A stretch of 64,000 nt of DNA from Ranitomeya variabilis. Its lineage: Eukaryota; Chordata; Amphibia; Anura; Dendrobatidae. Where the stretch lies: contig NC_135232.1 in the NCBI RefSeq assembly GCF_051348905.1, positions 846,090,514 through 846,154,513 on the forward strand, in the 5' to 3' direction. Under the pieces are notes generated by a model. The model was given only the letters and a program-made list of their open reading frames with translations. It did no database searches and had not been told where the DNA came from. Both the position numbers and the translations under genes were made by a program. Below, in pieces: positions 1 to 8,407 of this stretch. How positions within the stretch are numbered: position 1 is the stretch's first letter; every line of letters starts with the position of its first letter.

Positions 1-157
1 TTAAAAAAGAGATGTAACCTGACACCTCATTGTGCTGGCAGTGTTGACTTTGATTTTGAGTTTGCACAGTGACATAAAGAAAGCAGCATATCTTAGGGTA
101 CAGATCGATGAATAGGAAGAGAATCTTAAAAAATGTACAAACTTTTTTCTGGAGAGG
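1..157 (+). repeat. Partial first unit (end of spacer)
   Basis: This is the 3' part of a spacer, starting at the TTAAAAAAGAGATG stretch that follows the CTATGCATAG palindrome in complete units. It is of the shorter (682-bp) type because it reads GGCAGTGTTG. It contains the upstream half of the internal repeat pair, the AT-rich stretch and the T6 tract at 143-148 before the first tRNA. No gene is seen in it. Confidence 0.9.
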
Positions 158-230
158 GCCTGGGTAGCTCAGTCGGTAGAGCATCAGACTTTTAATCTGA
201 GGGTCCAGGGTTCAAGTCCCTGTTCAGGCG
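158..230 (+). tRNA. tRNA-Lys-TTT: tRNA-Lys (anticodon TTT), reference copy
   Basis: Decodes AAA and AAG lysine codons. The 73 bases fold as acceptor GCCTGGG/TTCAGGC, D stem GCTC/GAGC with loop AGTCGGTA, anticodon stem TCAGA/TCTGA with loop CTTTTAA (anticodon 191-193), variable GGGTC, T stem CAGGG/CCCTG with loop TTCAAGT, and discriminator G. There is no intron and no encoded CCA, as expected for a eukaryotic nuclear gene. G18, G19, T54, T55, C56, A58, G53 and C61 are all present. Compared with the usual vertebrate form, pair 4:69 is T:A instead of C:G and base 7 is G, giving G-U pairs at 6:67 and 7:66. A T4 Pol III stop follows. 75 other copies in the window are identical by eye. Spacer M=A, R=A, 686 bp. 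Confidence 0.97.
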
Positions 231-843
231 TCTTTTAAATTTCATCCTATCACTTTGTTTAAATTTCAGCTTGTGCTTTAAGTTAAGTTACATGCTTAGT
301 TCACTCATTTGTTATTAAAAAATAAAAATGTTGCTTTTCTTCTAGATAGGAAAAGATACATTTGAATATGTCCAAACTGAATGCACGATGCTTTGCTTGA
401 TTTTGGCATTGTACAGTGATATTAAGCAGGAACATATGTTTCCCATAAAAAGCAAGCAGAACCAAAGTGAGTTCTACTTTTCTCTGTAGCACATGTGGCA
501 TCAACATTATGAAAGACAATAAACATCAGTACTGAGCTGTACGTATGTGAATTCAGCTTTGGAGAAAGCTAAATCAATTGCTTGATGTTGCAGCTCCACC
601 TGCTTGTAACTGCACAAGTCTGATAGCTTTTCACTGGGCTGAGTGCTCAACACTGCTCTTTCCCATTTTCCTATGCATAGAGTTAAAAAAGAGATGTAAC
701 CTGACACCTCATTGTGCTGGCAGACAGTGTTGACTTTGATTTTGAGTTTGCACAGTGACATAAAGAAAGCAGCATATCTTAGGGTACAGATCGATGAATA
801 GGAAGAGAATCTTAAAAAATGTACAAACTTTTTTCTGGAGAGG

Positions 844-916
844 GCCTGGGTAGCTCAGTCGGTAGAGCATCAGACTTTTAATCTGAGGGTCCAGGGTTCA
901 AGTCCCTGTTCAGGCG
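844..916 (+). tRNA. tRNA-Lys-TTT: tRNA-Lys (TTT)
   Basis: Consensus body. Spacer M=A, R=A, 686 bp, with a private T-to-G at 1345 shared only with the unit at 7722. Confidence 0.96.
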
Positions 917-1529
917 TCTTTTAAATTTCATCCTATCACTTTGTTTAAATTTCAGCTTGTGCTTTAAGTTAAGTTACATGCTTAGTTCACTCATTTGTTA
1001 TTAAAAAATAAAAATGTTGCTTTTCTTCTAGATAGGAAAAGATACATTTGAATATGTCCAAACTGAATGCACGATGCTTTGCTTGATTTTGGCATTGTAC
1101 AGTGATATTAAGCAGGAACATATGTTTCCCATAAAAAGCAAGCAGAACCAAAGTGAGTTCTACTTTTCTCTGTAGCACATGTGGCATCAACATTATGAAA
1201 GACAATAAACATCAGTACTGAGCTGTACGTATGTGAATTCAGCTTTGGAGAAAGCTAAATCAATTGCTTGATGTTGCAGCTCCACCTGCTTGTAACTGCA
1301 CAAGTCTGATAGCTTTTCACTGGGCTGAGTGCTCAACACTGCTCGTTCCCATTTTCCTATGCATAGAGTTAAAAAAGAGATGTAACCTGACACCTCATTG
1401 TGCTGGCAGACAGTGTTGACTTTGATTTTGAGTTTGCACAGTGACATAAAGAAAGCAGCATATCTTAGGGTACAGATCGATGAATAGGAAGAGAATCTTA
1501 AAAAATGTACAAACTTTTTTCTGGAGAGG

Positions 1530-1602
1530 GCCTGGGTAGCTCAGTCGGTAGAGCATCAGACTTTTAATCTGAGGGTCCAGGGTTCAAGTCCCCGTTCAGG
1601 CG
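1530..1602 (+). tRNA. tRNA-Lys-TTT: tRNA-Lys (TTT), T64C variant
   Basis: Base 64 is C (1593), replacing the A50-T64 pair of the T stem with an A-C mismatch. B box and anticodon are intact. Shared only with the copy at 8408. Spacer M=A, R=A, 682 bp. Confidence 0.9.
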
Positions 1603-2211
1603 TCTTTTAAATTTCATCCTATCACTTTGTTTAAATTTCAGCTTGTGCTTTAAGTTAAGTTACATGCTTAGTTCACTCATTTGTTATTAAAAAATAAAAA
1701 TGTTGCTTTTCTTCTAGATAGGAAAAGATACATTTGAATATGTCCAAACTGAATGCACGATGCTTTGCTTGATTTTGGCATTGTACAGTGATATTAAGCA
1801 GGAACATATGTTTCCCATAAAAAGCAAGCAGAACCAAAGTGAGTTCTACTTTTCTCTGTAGCACATGTGGCATCAACATTATGAAAGACAATAAACATCA
1901 GTACTGAGCTGTACGTATGTGAATTCAGCTTTGGAGAAAGCTAAATCAATTGCTTGATGTTGCAGCTCCACCTGCTTGTAACTGCACAAGTCTGATAGCT
2001 TTTCACTGGGCTGAGTGCTCAACACTGCTCTTTCCCATTTTCCTATGCATAGAGTTAAAAAAGAGATGTAACCTAACACCTCATTGTGCTGGCAGTGTTG
2101 ACTTTGATTTTGAGTTTGCACAGTGACATAAAGAAAGCAGCATATCTTAGGGTACAGATCGATGAATAGGAAGAGAATCTTAAAAAATGTACAAACTTTT
2201 TTCTGGAGAGG

Positions 2212-2284
2212 GCCTGGGTAGCTCAGTCGGTAGAGCATCAGACTTTTAATCTGAGGGTCCAGGGTTCAAGTCCCTGTTCAGGCG
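2212..2284 (+). tRNA. tRNA-Lys-TTT: tRNA-Lys (TTT)
   Basis: Consensus body. Spacer M=A, R=A, 686 bp, with AACAGC at 2665 preceding a G10T tRNA. Confidence 0.96.
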
Positions 2285-2897
2285 TCTTTTAAATTTCATC
2301 CTATCACTTTGTTTAAATTTCAGCTTGTGCTTTAAGTTAAGTTACATGCTTAGTTCACTCATTTGTTATTAAAAAATGAAAATGTTGCTTTTCTTCTAGA
2401 TAGGAAAAGATACATTTGAATATGTCCAAACTGAATGCACGATGCTTTGCTTGATTTTGGCATTGTACAGTGATATTAAGCAGGAACATATGTTTCCCAT
2501 AAAAAGCAAGCAGAACCAAAGTGAGTTCTACTTTTCTCTGTAGCACATGTGGCATCAACATTATGAAAGACAATAAACATCAGTACTGAGCTGTACGTAT
2601 GTGAATTCAGCTTTGGAGAAAGCTAAATCAATTGCTTGATGTTGCAGCTCCACCTGCTTGTAACAGCACAAGTCTGATAGCTTTTCACTGGGCTGAGTGC
2701 TCAACACTGCTCTTTCCCATTTTCCTATGCATAGAGTTAAAAAAGAGATGTAACCTGACACCTCATTGTGCTGGCAGACAGTGTTGACTTTGATTTTGAG
2801 TTTGCACAGTGACATAAAGAAAGCAGCATATCTTAGGGTACAGATCGATGAATAGGAAGAGAATCTTAAAAAATGTACAAACGTTTTTCTGGAGAGG

Positions 2898-2970
2898 GCC
2901 TGGGTATCTCAGTCGGTAGAGCATCAGACTTTTAATCTGAGGGTCCAGGGTTCAAGTCCCTGTTCAGGCG
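2898..2970 (+). tRNA. tRNA-Lys-TTT: tRNA-Lys (TTT), G10T variant
   Basis: Base 10 is T (2907), which breaks the first D-stem pair with C25 and the A-box G. Both transcription and folding may be impaired. The 5' flank reads ACGTTTTT. Its spacer contains the LTR. Confidence 0.85.
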
Positions 2971-3177
2971 TCTTTTAAATTTCATCCTATCACTTTGTTT
3001 AAATTTCAGCTTGTGCTTTAAGTTAAGTTACATGCTTAGTTCACTCATTTGTTATTAAAAAATAAAAATGTTGCTTTTCTTCTAGATAGGAAAAGATACA
3101 TTTGAATATGTCCAAACTGAATGCACGATGCTTTGCTTGATTTTGGCATTGTACAGTGATATTAAGCAGGAACATAT

Positions 3178-3183
3178 GTTTCC
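3178..3183 (+). repeat. Left target-site duplication of the LTR
   Basis: GTTTCC directly before the LTR. Intact units read CATATGTTTCCCATAAA here. Confidence 0.85.
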
Positions 3184-3910
3184 TGTTGTGAATTTGGATT
3201 CTGGGCTCCCCCGGTGGCTACTGGTGGAATTGAACTTGTGACATCATCTTCCCTGTTCACCTGTTCTGATTAGATCTGGGTGTCGCTATATAACCTGGCT
3301 TCTCTGTTAGATGCTTGCCGGTCAACAATGTTATCAGAAGCCTCTCTGTGCTTGTTCCTGCTCCCAGACAGCTACTAGATAAGTTGGACATTCGTCCATG
3401 TTTTGTTTTTGTATTTTGGTTCCAGTTCACAGCTGCAGTTTCGTTACTGTGTCTGGAAAGCTCTTGTTGATCAGGAATTGCCACTCTGGTATTATGAGTT
3501 AATGCCAGAGTCCTAAAGTAATTTCTGGATGTGTTTTGTTAGGGTTTTCTACTGACCATGAAAGTATGCTTTCTGTCTTCTGCTATCTAGAAAGCGGACC
3601 TCAAATTTGCTAAAACTATTTTCCTGCTGCGTTTGTTGTTTCATCTCATATCACCGCCAATATATGTGGGGGGCCTCTGTCTCCTTTTTGGGCATTTCTC
3701 TAGAGGTGAGTCAGGTCTTATATTTCCCTCTGCTAGCATTATTTAGTTCTCCGGCCGGCGCTGGGCATATAGGGATAAAAAGTAGGACATGCTACCTGGC
3801 TACTTCTAGATGATGCGGTAGGTTTAGTTCATGGTCAGTATAGTTACATCTTCCAAGAGCTTGTTCCTATTGAGGCTTATGCTAGTTCTCTGGCCATGGA
3901 GATCATGACA
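3184..3910 (+). mobile_element. Solo long terminal repeat (LTR retroelement fossil)
   Basis: This 727-bp block is foreign to the tRNA unit. It begins TGTTGTGA and ends ATGACA, giving the TG...CA ends of an LTR. It is flanked by identical 6-bp copies of GTTTCC (3178-3183 and 3911-3916), a sequence present once in undisturbed units, so the duplication was made on insertion. A TATA-like TATATAA lies at 3287-3293, about 100 bp into the block, and a CRE-like TGACATCA at 3239-3246, consistent with a short U3 promoter. Strand is inferred from that TATA box. No internal region, primer-binding site or second LTR is present, so it is read as a solo LTR. Family is not certain: the style recalls fish or amphibian Ty3/Gypsy-like LTRs, but a 6-bp duplication also fits some endogenous retroviruses. 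It occurs in only one unit and both duplication copies match, suggesting it is younger than the array. Confidence 0.8.
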
Positions 3911-3916
3911 GTTTCC
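3911..3916 (+). repeat. Right target-site duplication of the LTR
   Basis: GTTTCC directly after the LTR, continuing into CATAAAAAGC of the interrupted unit. Removing 733 bp leaves 677 bp, which is a 686-bp unit minus the 9-bp loss near 4277. Confidence 0.85.
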
Positions 3917-4307
3917 CATAAAAAGCAAGCAGAACCACAGTGAGTTCTACTTTTCTCTGTAGCACATGTGGCATCAACATTATGAAAGACAATAAACATC
4001 AGTACTGAGCTGTACGTATGTGAATTCAGCTTTGGAGAAAGCTAAATCAATTGCTTGCTGTTGCAGCTCCACCTGCTTGTAACTGCACAAGTCTGATAGC
4101 TTTTCACTGGGCTGAGTGCTCAACACTGCTCTTTCCCATTTTCCTATGCATAGAGTTAAAAAAGAGATGTAACCTGACACCTCATTGTGCTGGCAGACAG
4201 TGTTGACTTTGATTTTGAGTTTGCACAGTGACATAAAGAAAGCAGCATATCTTAGGGTACAGGTCGATGAATAGGAAAAAAAATGTACAAACTTTTTTCT
4301 GGAGAGG

Positions 4308-4380
4308 GCCTGGGTAGCTCAGTCGGTAGAGCATCAGACTTTTAATCTGAGGGTCCAGGGTTCAAGTCCCTGTTCAGGCG
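4308..4380 (+). tRNA. tRNA-Lys-TTT: tRNA-Lys (TTT)
   Basis: Consensus body. The 5' flank has lost 9 bp of the AT-rich element. Spacer M=A, R=A, 686 bp, with AACAGC at 4761. Confidence 0.95.
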
Positions 4381-4993
4381 TCTTTTAAATTTCATCCTAT
4401 CACTTTGTTTAAATTTCAGCTTGTGCTTTAAGTTAAGTTACATGCTTAGTTCACTCATTTGTTATTAAAAAATAAAAATGTTGCTTTTCTTCTAGATAGG
4501 AAAAGATACATTTGAATATGTCCAAACTGAATGCACGATGCTTTGCTTGATTTTGGCATTGTACAGTGATATTAAGCAGGAACATATGTTTCCCATAAAA
4601 AGCAAGCAGAACCAAAGTGAGTTCTACTTTTCTCTGTAGGACATGTGGCATCAACATTATGAAAGACAATAAACATCAGTACTGAGCTGTACATATGTGA
4701 ATTCAGCTTTGGAGAAAGCTAAATCAATTGCTTGATGTTGCAGCTCCACCTGCTTGTAACAGCACAAGTCTGATAGCTTTTCACTGGGCTGAGTGCTCAA
4801 CACTGCTCTTTCCCATTTTCCTATGCATAGAGTTAAAAAAGAGATGTAACCTGACACCTCATTGTGCTGGCAGACAGTGTTGACTTTGATTTTGAGTTTG
4901 CACAGTGACATAAAGAAAGCAGCATATCTTAGGGTACAGATCGATGAATAGGAAGAGAATCTTAAAAAATGTACAAACTTTTTTCTGGAGAGG

Positions 4994-5066
4994 GCCTGGG
5001 TATCTCAGTCGGTAGAGCATCAGACTTTTAATCTGAGGGTCCAGGGTTCAAGTCCCTGTTCAGGCG
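4994..5066 (+). tRNA. tRNA-Lys-TTT: tRNA-Lys (TTT), G10T variant
   Basis: T at 5003 (base 10), otherwise consensus. Spacer M=C, R=A, 682 bp. Confidence 0.85.
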
Positions 5067-5682
5067 TCTTTTAAATTTCATCCTATCACTTTGTTTAAAT
5101 TTCAGCTTGTGCTTTAAGTTAAGTTACATGCTTAGTTCACTCATTTGTTATTAAAAAATAAAAATGTTGCTTTTCTTCTAGATAGGAAAAGATACATTTG
5201 AATATGTCCAAACTGAATGCACGATGCTTTGCTTGATTTTGGCATTGTACAGTGATATTAAGCAGGAACATATGTTTCCCATAAAAAGCAAGCAGAACCA
5301 CAGTGAGTTCTACTTTTCTCTGTAGCACATGTGGCATCAACATTATGAAAGACAATAAACATCAGTACTGAGCTGTACGTATGTGAATTCAGCTTTGGAG
5401 AAAGCTAAATCAATTGCTTGATGTTGCAGCTCCACCTGCTTGTAACTGCACAAGTCTGATAGCTTTTCACTGGGCTGAGTGCTCAACACTGCTCTTTCCC
5501 ATTTTCCTATGCATAGAGTTAAAAAAGAGATGTAACCTGACACCTCATTGTGCTGGCAGTGTTGACTTTGATTTTGAGTTTGCACAGTGACATAAAGAAA
5601 GCAGCATATCTTAGGGTACAGATCGATGAATAGGAAGAGAATCTTAAAAAATGTACAAACTTTTTTCTGGAGAGGGCCTGGG

Positions 5683-5694
5683 TAGCTCAGTCGG
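5683..5694 (+). promoter_or_regulatory. Internal A box of the tRNA gene (representative copy)
   Basis: TAGCTCAGTCGG at tRNA bases 8-19 fits the A-box consensus TRGYNNARNNGG, the TFIIIC contact in the D arm. It is unchanged in most copies. It is altered at G10 in five copies (2907, 5003, 9786, 12518, 13886) and at G18 in two (38434, 41844). Confidence 0.93.
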
Positions 5695-5726
5695 TAGAGC
5701 ATCAGACTTTTAATCTGAGGGTCCAG

Positions 5727-5737
5727 GGTTCAAGTCC
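5727..5737 (+). promoter_or_regulatory. Internal B box of the tRNA gene (representative copy)
   Basis: GGTTCAAGTCC at tRNA bases 52-62 fits the B-box consensus GGTTCRANNCC except at one variable position. This is the high-affinity TFIIIC site. Copies with a changed B box are those at 16605, 43873, 45919, 51375 (base 53), 55467, 60923 (base 56) and 62287 (base 62). Confidence 0.93.
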
Positions 5738-5750
5738 CTGTTCAGGCGTC

Positions 5751-5754
5751 TTTT
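5751..5754 (+). terminator. Pol III T4 terminator after the tRNA (representative copy)
   Basis: TTTT starts three bases after the discriminator base G73, in GTCTTTTAAATTT. Four T on the coding strand is the minimal vertebrate Pol III stop. The same T4 follows all 93 loci. No other strong T run follows until about 30 bp further on. Confidence 0.88.
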
Positions 5755-5914
5755 AAATTTCATCCTATCACTTTGTTTAAATTTCAGCTTGTGCTTTAAG
5801 TTAAGTTACATGCTTAGTTCACTCATTTGTTATTAAAAAATAAAAATGTTGCTTTTCTTCTAGATAGGAAAAGATACATTTGAATATGTCCAAACTGAAT
5901 GCACGATGCTTTGC

Positions 5915-5958
5915 TTGATTTTGGCATTGTACAGTGATATTAAGCAGGAACATATGTT
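5915..5958 (+). repeat. Half-repeat B (diverged direct partner of 6250-6294)
   Basis: Begins TTGATTTTG and contains TTGTACAGTGATAT and CATAT in the same order as the stretch at 6250. By hand alignment 34 of 45 columns match, with one gap. The pair recurs in every complete unit. Confidence 0.75.
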
Positions 5959-5993
5959 TCCCATAAAAAGCAAGCAGAACCACAGTGAGTTCT

Positions 5994-6021
5994 ACTTTTC
6001 TCTGTAGCACATGTGGCATCA
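5994..6021 (+). other. Possible decayed tRNA front end in the second half of the unit
   Basis: The stretch reads ACTTTTCTCTG, then TAGCACATGTGG, then CATCA. In the intact half the order is ACTTTTTTCTGG, a gap, TAGCTCAGTCGG, a short gap, then CATCAG. The T tracts are offset by 335 bp, as are the half-repeats. TAGCACATGTGG matches the A box at 8 of 12 bases. The rest of a tRNA is not recognisable, so this is a weak inference that depends on the dimer reading. Confidence 0.3.
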
Positions 6022-6068
6022 ACATTATGAAAGACAATAAACATCAGTACTGAGCTGTACGTATGTGA

Positions 6069-6092
6069 ATTCAGCTTTGGAGAAAGCTAAAT
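6069..6092. other. Inverted repeat, 10-bp arms and 4-base loop
   Basis: ATTCAGCTTT, loop GGAG, AAAGCTAAAT: nine of ten pairs match. Present in essentially every unit. It does not match the histone 3' stem-loop. No function assigned. Confidence 0.7.
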
Positions 6093-6104
6093 CAATTGCT
6101 TGAT
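6091..6104. other. Small inverted repeat carrying the R polymorphism
   Basis: ATCAA, loop TTGC, TTGAT: five matched pairs, sharing its first two bases with the preceding hairpin. In 30 units R is G (ATCGA), which gives a G-U pair in RNA or a mismatch in DNA and creates an ATCGAT site. Confidence 0.6.
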
Positions 6105-6188
6105 GTTGCAGCTCCACCTGCTTGTAACTGCACAAGTCTGATAGCTTTTCACTGGGCTGAGTGCTCAACACTGCTCTTTCCCATTTTC

Positions 6189-6198
6189 CTATGCATAG
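6189..6198. other. Perfect 10-bp palindrome CTATGCATAG
   Basis: A self-complementary decamer in the second half of each spacer, unchanged in the units I read. It resembles part of an octamer site (ATGCAAAT) but is not one. Function unknown. Confidence 0.6.
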
Positions 6199-6249
6199 AG
6201 TTAAAAAAGAGATGTAACCTGACACCTCATTGTGCTGGCAGTGTTGACT

Positions 6250-6294
6250 TTGATTTTGAGTTTGCACAGTGACATAAAGAAAGCAGCATATCTT
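6250..6294 (+). repeat. Half-repeat A (diverged direct partner of 5915-5958)
   Basis: Begins TTGATTTTG, then TTGCACAGTGACAT and CATAT. It lies 335 bp after its partner in this unit and 347 bp before the partner in the next, close to half of 682. This suggests the unit is an old dimer. Confidence 0.75.
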
Positions 6295-6321
6295 AGGGTA
6301 CAGATCGATGAATAGGAAGAG

Positions 6322-6336
6322 AATCTTAAAAAATGT
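6322..6336 (+). promoter_or_regulatory. AT-rich upstream element, 22-36 bp before the tRNA
   Basis: The stretch AATCTTAAAAAATGT lies where TBP within TFIIIB sits on tRNA genes (about -30). It has no exact TATA box, so a promoter role is inferred from position only. It is present in all units except the one before the tRNA at 4308, where a 9-bp loss leaves GGAAAAAAAATG. Confidence 0.45.
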
Positions 6337-6342
6337 ACAAAC

Positions 6343-6348
6343 TTTTTT
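6343..6348 (+). terminator. T6 tract immediately upstream of the tRNA (possible read-through stop)
   Basis: TTTTTT ends 10 bp before the tRNA start and is present in nearly every unit. On the + strand it would stop any Pol III transcript arriving from the previous unit. Variants include A then T5 (before tRNAs 11141, 15241, 18651, 31609) and A then T7 (before 30245, 36383, 40463). Function is inferred. Confidence 0.4.
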
Positions 6349-6357
6349 CTGGAGAGG

Positions 6358-6430
6358 GCCTGGGTAGCTCAGTCGGTAGAGCATCAGACTTTTAATCTGA
6401 GGGTCCAGGGTTCAAGTCCCTGTTCAGGCG
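6358..6430 (+). tRNA. tRNA-Lys-TTT: tRNA-Lys (TTT)
   Basis: Consensus body. Spacer M=A, R=A, 682 bp. Confidence 0.97.
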
Positions 6431-7039
6431 TCTTTTAAATTTCATCCTATCACTTTGTTTAAATTTCAGCTTGTGCTTTAAGTTAAGTTACATGCTTAGT
6501 TCACTCATTTGTTATTAAAAAATAAAAATGTTGCTTTTCTTCTAGATAGGAAAAGATACATTTGAATATGTCCAAACTGAATGCACGATGCTTTGCTTGA
6601 TTTTGGCATTGTACAGTGATATTAAGCAGGAACATATGTTTCCCATAAAAAGCAAGCAGAACCAAAGTGAGTTCTACTTTTCTCTGTAGCACATGTGGCA
6701 TCAACATTATGAAAGACAATAAACATCAGTACTGAGCTGTACGTATGTGAATTCAGCTTTGGAGAAAGCTAAATCAATTGCTTGATGTTGCAGCTCCACC
6801 TGCTTGTAACTGCACAAGTCTGATAGCTTTTCACTGGGCTGAGTGCTCAACACTGCTCTTTCCCATTTTCCTATGCATAGAGTTAAAAAAGAGATGTAAC
6901 CTGACACCTCATTGTGCTGGCAGTGTTGACTTTGATTTTGAGTTTGCACAGTGACATAAAGAAAGCAGCATATCTTAGGGTACAGATCGATGAATAGGAA
7001 GAGAATCTTAAAAAATGTACAAACTTTTTTCTGGAGAGG

Positions 7040-7112
7040 GCCTGGGTAGCTCAGTCGGTAGAGCATCAGACTTTTAATCTGAGGGTCCAGGGTTCAAGTC
7101 CCTGTTCAGGCG
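7040..7112 (+). tRNA. tRNA-Lys-TTT: tRNA-Lys (TTT)
   Basis: Consensus body. Spacer M=C, R=A, 682 bp. Confidence 0.97.
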
Positions 7113-7721
7113 TCTTTTAAATTTCATCCTATCACTTTGTTTAAATTTCAGCTTGTGCTTTAAGTTAAGTTACATGCTTAGTTCACTCATTTGTTATTAA
7201 AAAATAAAAATGTTGCTTTTCTTCTAGATAGGAAAAGATACATTTGAATATGTCCAAACTGAATGCACGATGCTTTGCTTGATTTTGGCATTGTACAGTG
7301 ATATTAAGCAGGAACATATGTTTCCCATAAAAAGCAAGCAGAACCACAGTGAGTTCTACTTTTCTCTGTAGCACATGTGGCATCAACATTATGAAAGACA
7401 ATAAACATCAGTACTGAGCTGTACGTATGTGAATTCAGCTTTGGAGAAAGCTAAATCAATTGCTTGATGTTGCAGCTCCACCTGCTTGTAACTGCACAAG
7501 TCTGATAGCTTTTCACTGGGCTGAGTGCTCAACACTGCTCTTTCCCATTTTCCTATGCATAGAGTTAAAAAAGAGATGTAACCTGACACCTCATTGTGCT
7601 GGCAGTGTTGACTTTGATTTTGAGTTTGCACAGTGACATAAAGAAAGCAGCATATCTTAGGGTACAGATCGATGAATAGGAAGAGAATCTTAAAAAATGT
7701 ACAAACTTTTTTCTGGAGAGG

Positions 7722-7794
7722 GCCTGGGTAGCTCAGTCGGTAGAGCATCAGACTTTTAATCTGAGGGTCCAGGGTTCAAGTCCCTGTTCAGGCG
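7722..7794 (+). tRNA. tRNA-Lys-TTT: tRNA-Lys (TTT)
   Basis: Consensus body. Spacer M=A, R=A, 686 bp, with the T-to-G at 8223 also seen at 1345. Confidence 0.97.
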
Positions 7795-8407
7795 TCTTTT
7801 AAATTTCATCCTATCACTTTGTTTAAATTTCAGCTTGTGCTTTAAGTTAAGTTACATGCTTAGTTCACTCATTTGTTATTAAAAAATAAAAATGTTGCTT
7901 TTCTTCTAGATAGGAAAAGATACATTTGAATATGTCCAAACTGAATGCACGATGCTTTGCTTGATTTTGGCATTGTACAGTGATATTAAGCAGGAACATA
8001 TGTTTCCCATAAAAAGCAAGCAGAACCAAAGTGAGTTCTACTTTTCTCTGTAGCACATGTGGCATCAACATTATGAAAGACAATAAACATCAGTACTGAG
8101 CTGTACGTATGTGAATTCAGCTTTGGAGAAAGCTAAATCAATTGCTTGATGTTGCAGCTCCACCTGCTTGTAACTGCACAAGTCTGATAGCTTTTCACTG
8201 GGCTGAGTGCTCAACACTGCTCGTTCCCATTTTCCTATGCATAGAGTTAAAAAAGAGATGTAACCTGACACCTCATTGTGCTGGCAGACAGTGTTGACTT
8301 TGATTTTGAGTTTGCACAGTGACATAAAGAAAGCAGCATATCTTAGGGTACAGATCGATGAATAGGAAGAGAATCTTAAAAAATGTACAAACTTTTTTCT
8401 GGAGAGG

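Larger units (their letters stand above)
2971..4307 (+). repeat. Long spacer interrupted by the LTR
   Basis: This spacer holds the left part of a unit (2971-3183), the LTR, and the right part (3911-4307, M=C, R=A, long AGAC form). The 9-bp loss near 4277 removes the centre of the AT-rich element before the next tRNA. No gene is seen outside the LTR. Confidence 0.9.
5676..5748 (+). tRNA. tRNA-Lys-TTT: tRNA-Lys (TTT)
   Basis: Consensus body, in the representative unit. Spacer M=C, R=A. Confidence 0.97.
5676..6357 (+). repeat. Representative 682-bp unit (tRNA plus spacer)
   Basis: This unit serves as the reference. In order: tRNA-Lys (5676-5748); T4 stop (5751-5754); AT-rich spacer with an AAAAAATAAAAATG stretch near 5836; internal half-repeat B (5915-5958); M site (5983, C); second T tract (5996-5999); a 10-bp-arm hairpin (6069-6092); an overlapping small hairpin containing the R site (6094, A); a 10-bp palindrome (6189-6198); half-repeat A (6250-6294); AT-rich stretch (6322-6336); and T6 tract (6343-6348) just before the next tRNA. 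I recognise no snRNA, 5S RNA, second intact tRNA or protein gene in the 609-bp spacer on either strand. Short open frames on the minus strand recur in every unit but are judged accidental. Confidence 0.9.

Noticed and set aside
3257-3813. Two short open frames (3257-3484 minus, 3607-3813 plus)
   Set aside because: Both lie inside the LTR, which is not expected to code. They have no recognisable domain and are best explained by chance.
3184-3910. Complete LTR retroelement or provirus
   Set aside because: The block is 727 bp with one TG...CA unit and no internal region or second LTR, so only a solo LTR is supported.
5749-6357. A second RNA gene (5S, snRNA, 7SK-like) in the spacer
   Set aside because: No second intact A/B-box pair, PSE-like element or known RNA core was recognised on either strand. 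The A-box-like TAGCACATGTGG lacks a partner B box and is reported only as a possible relic.
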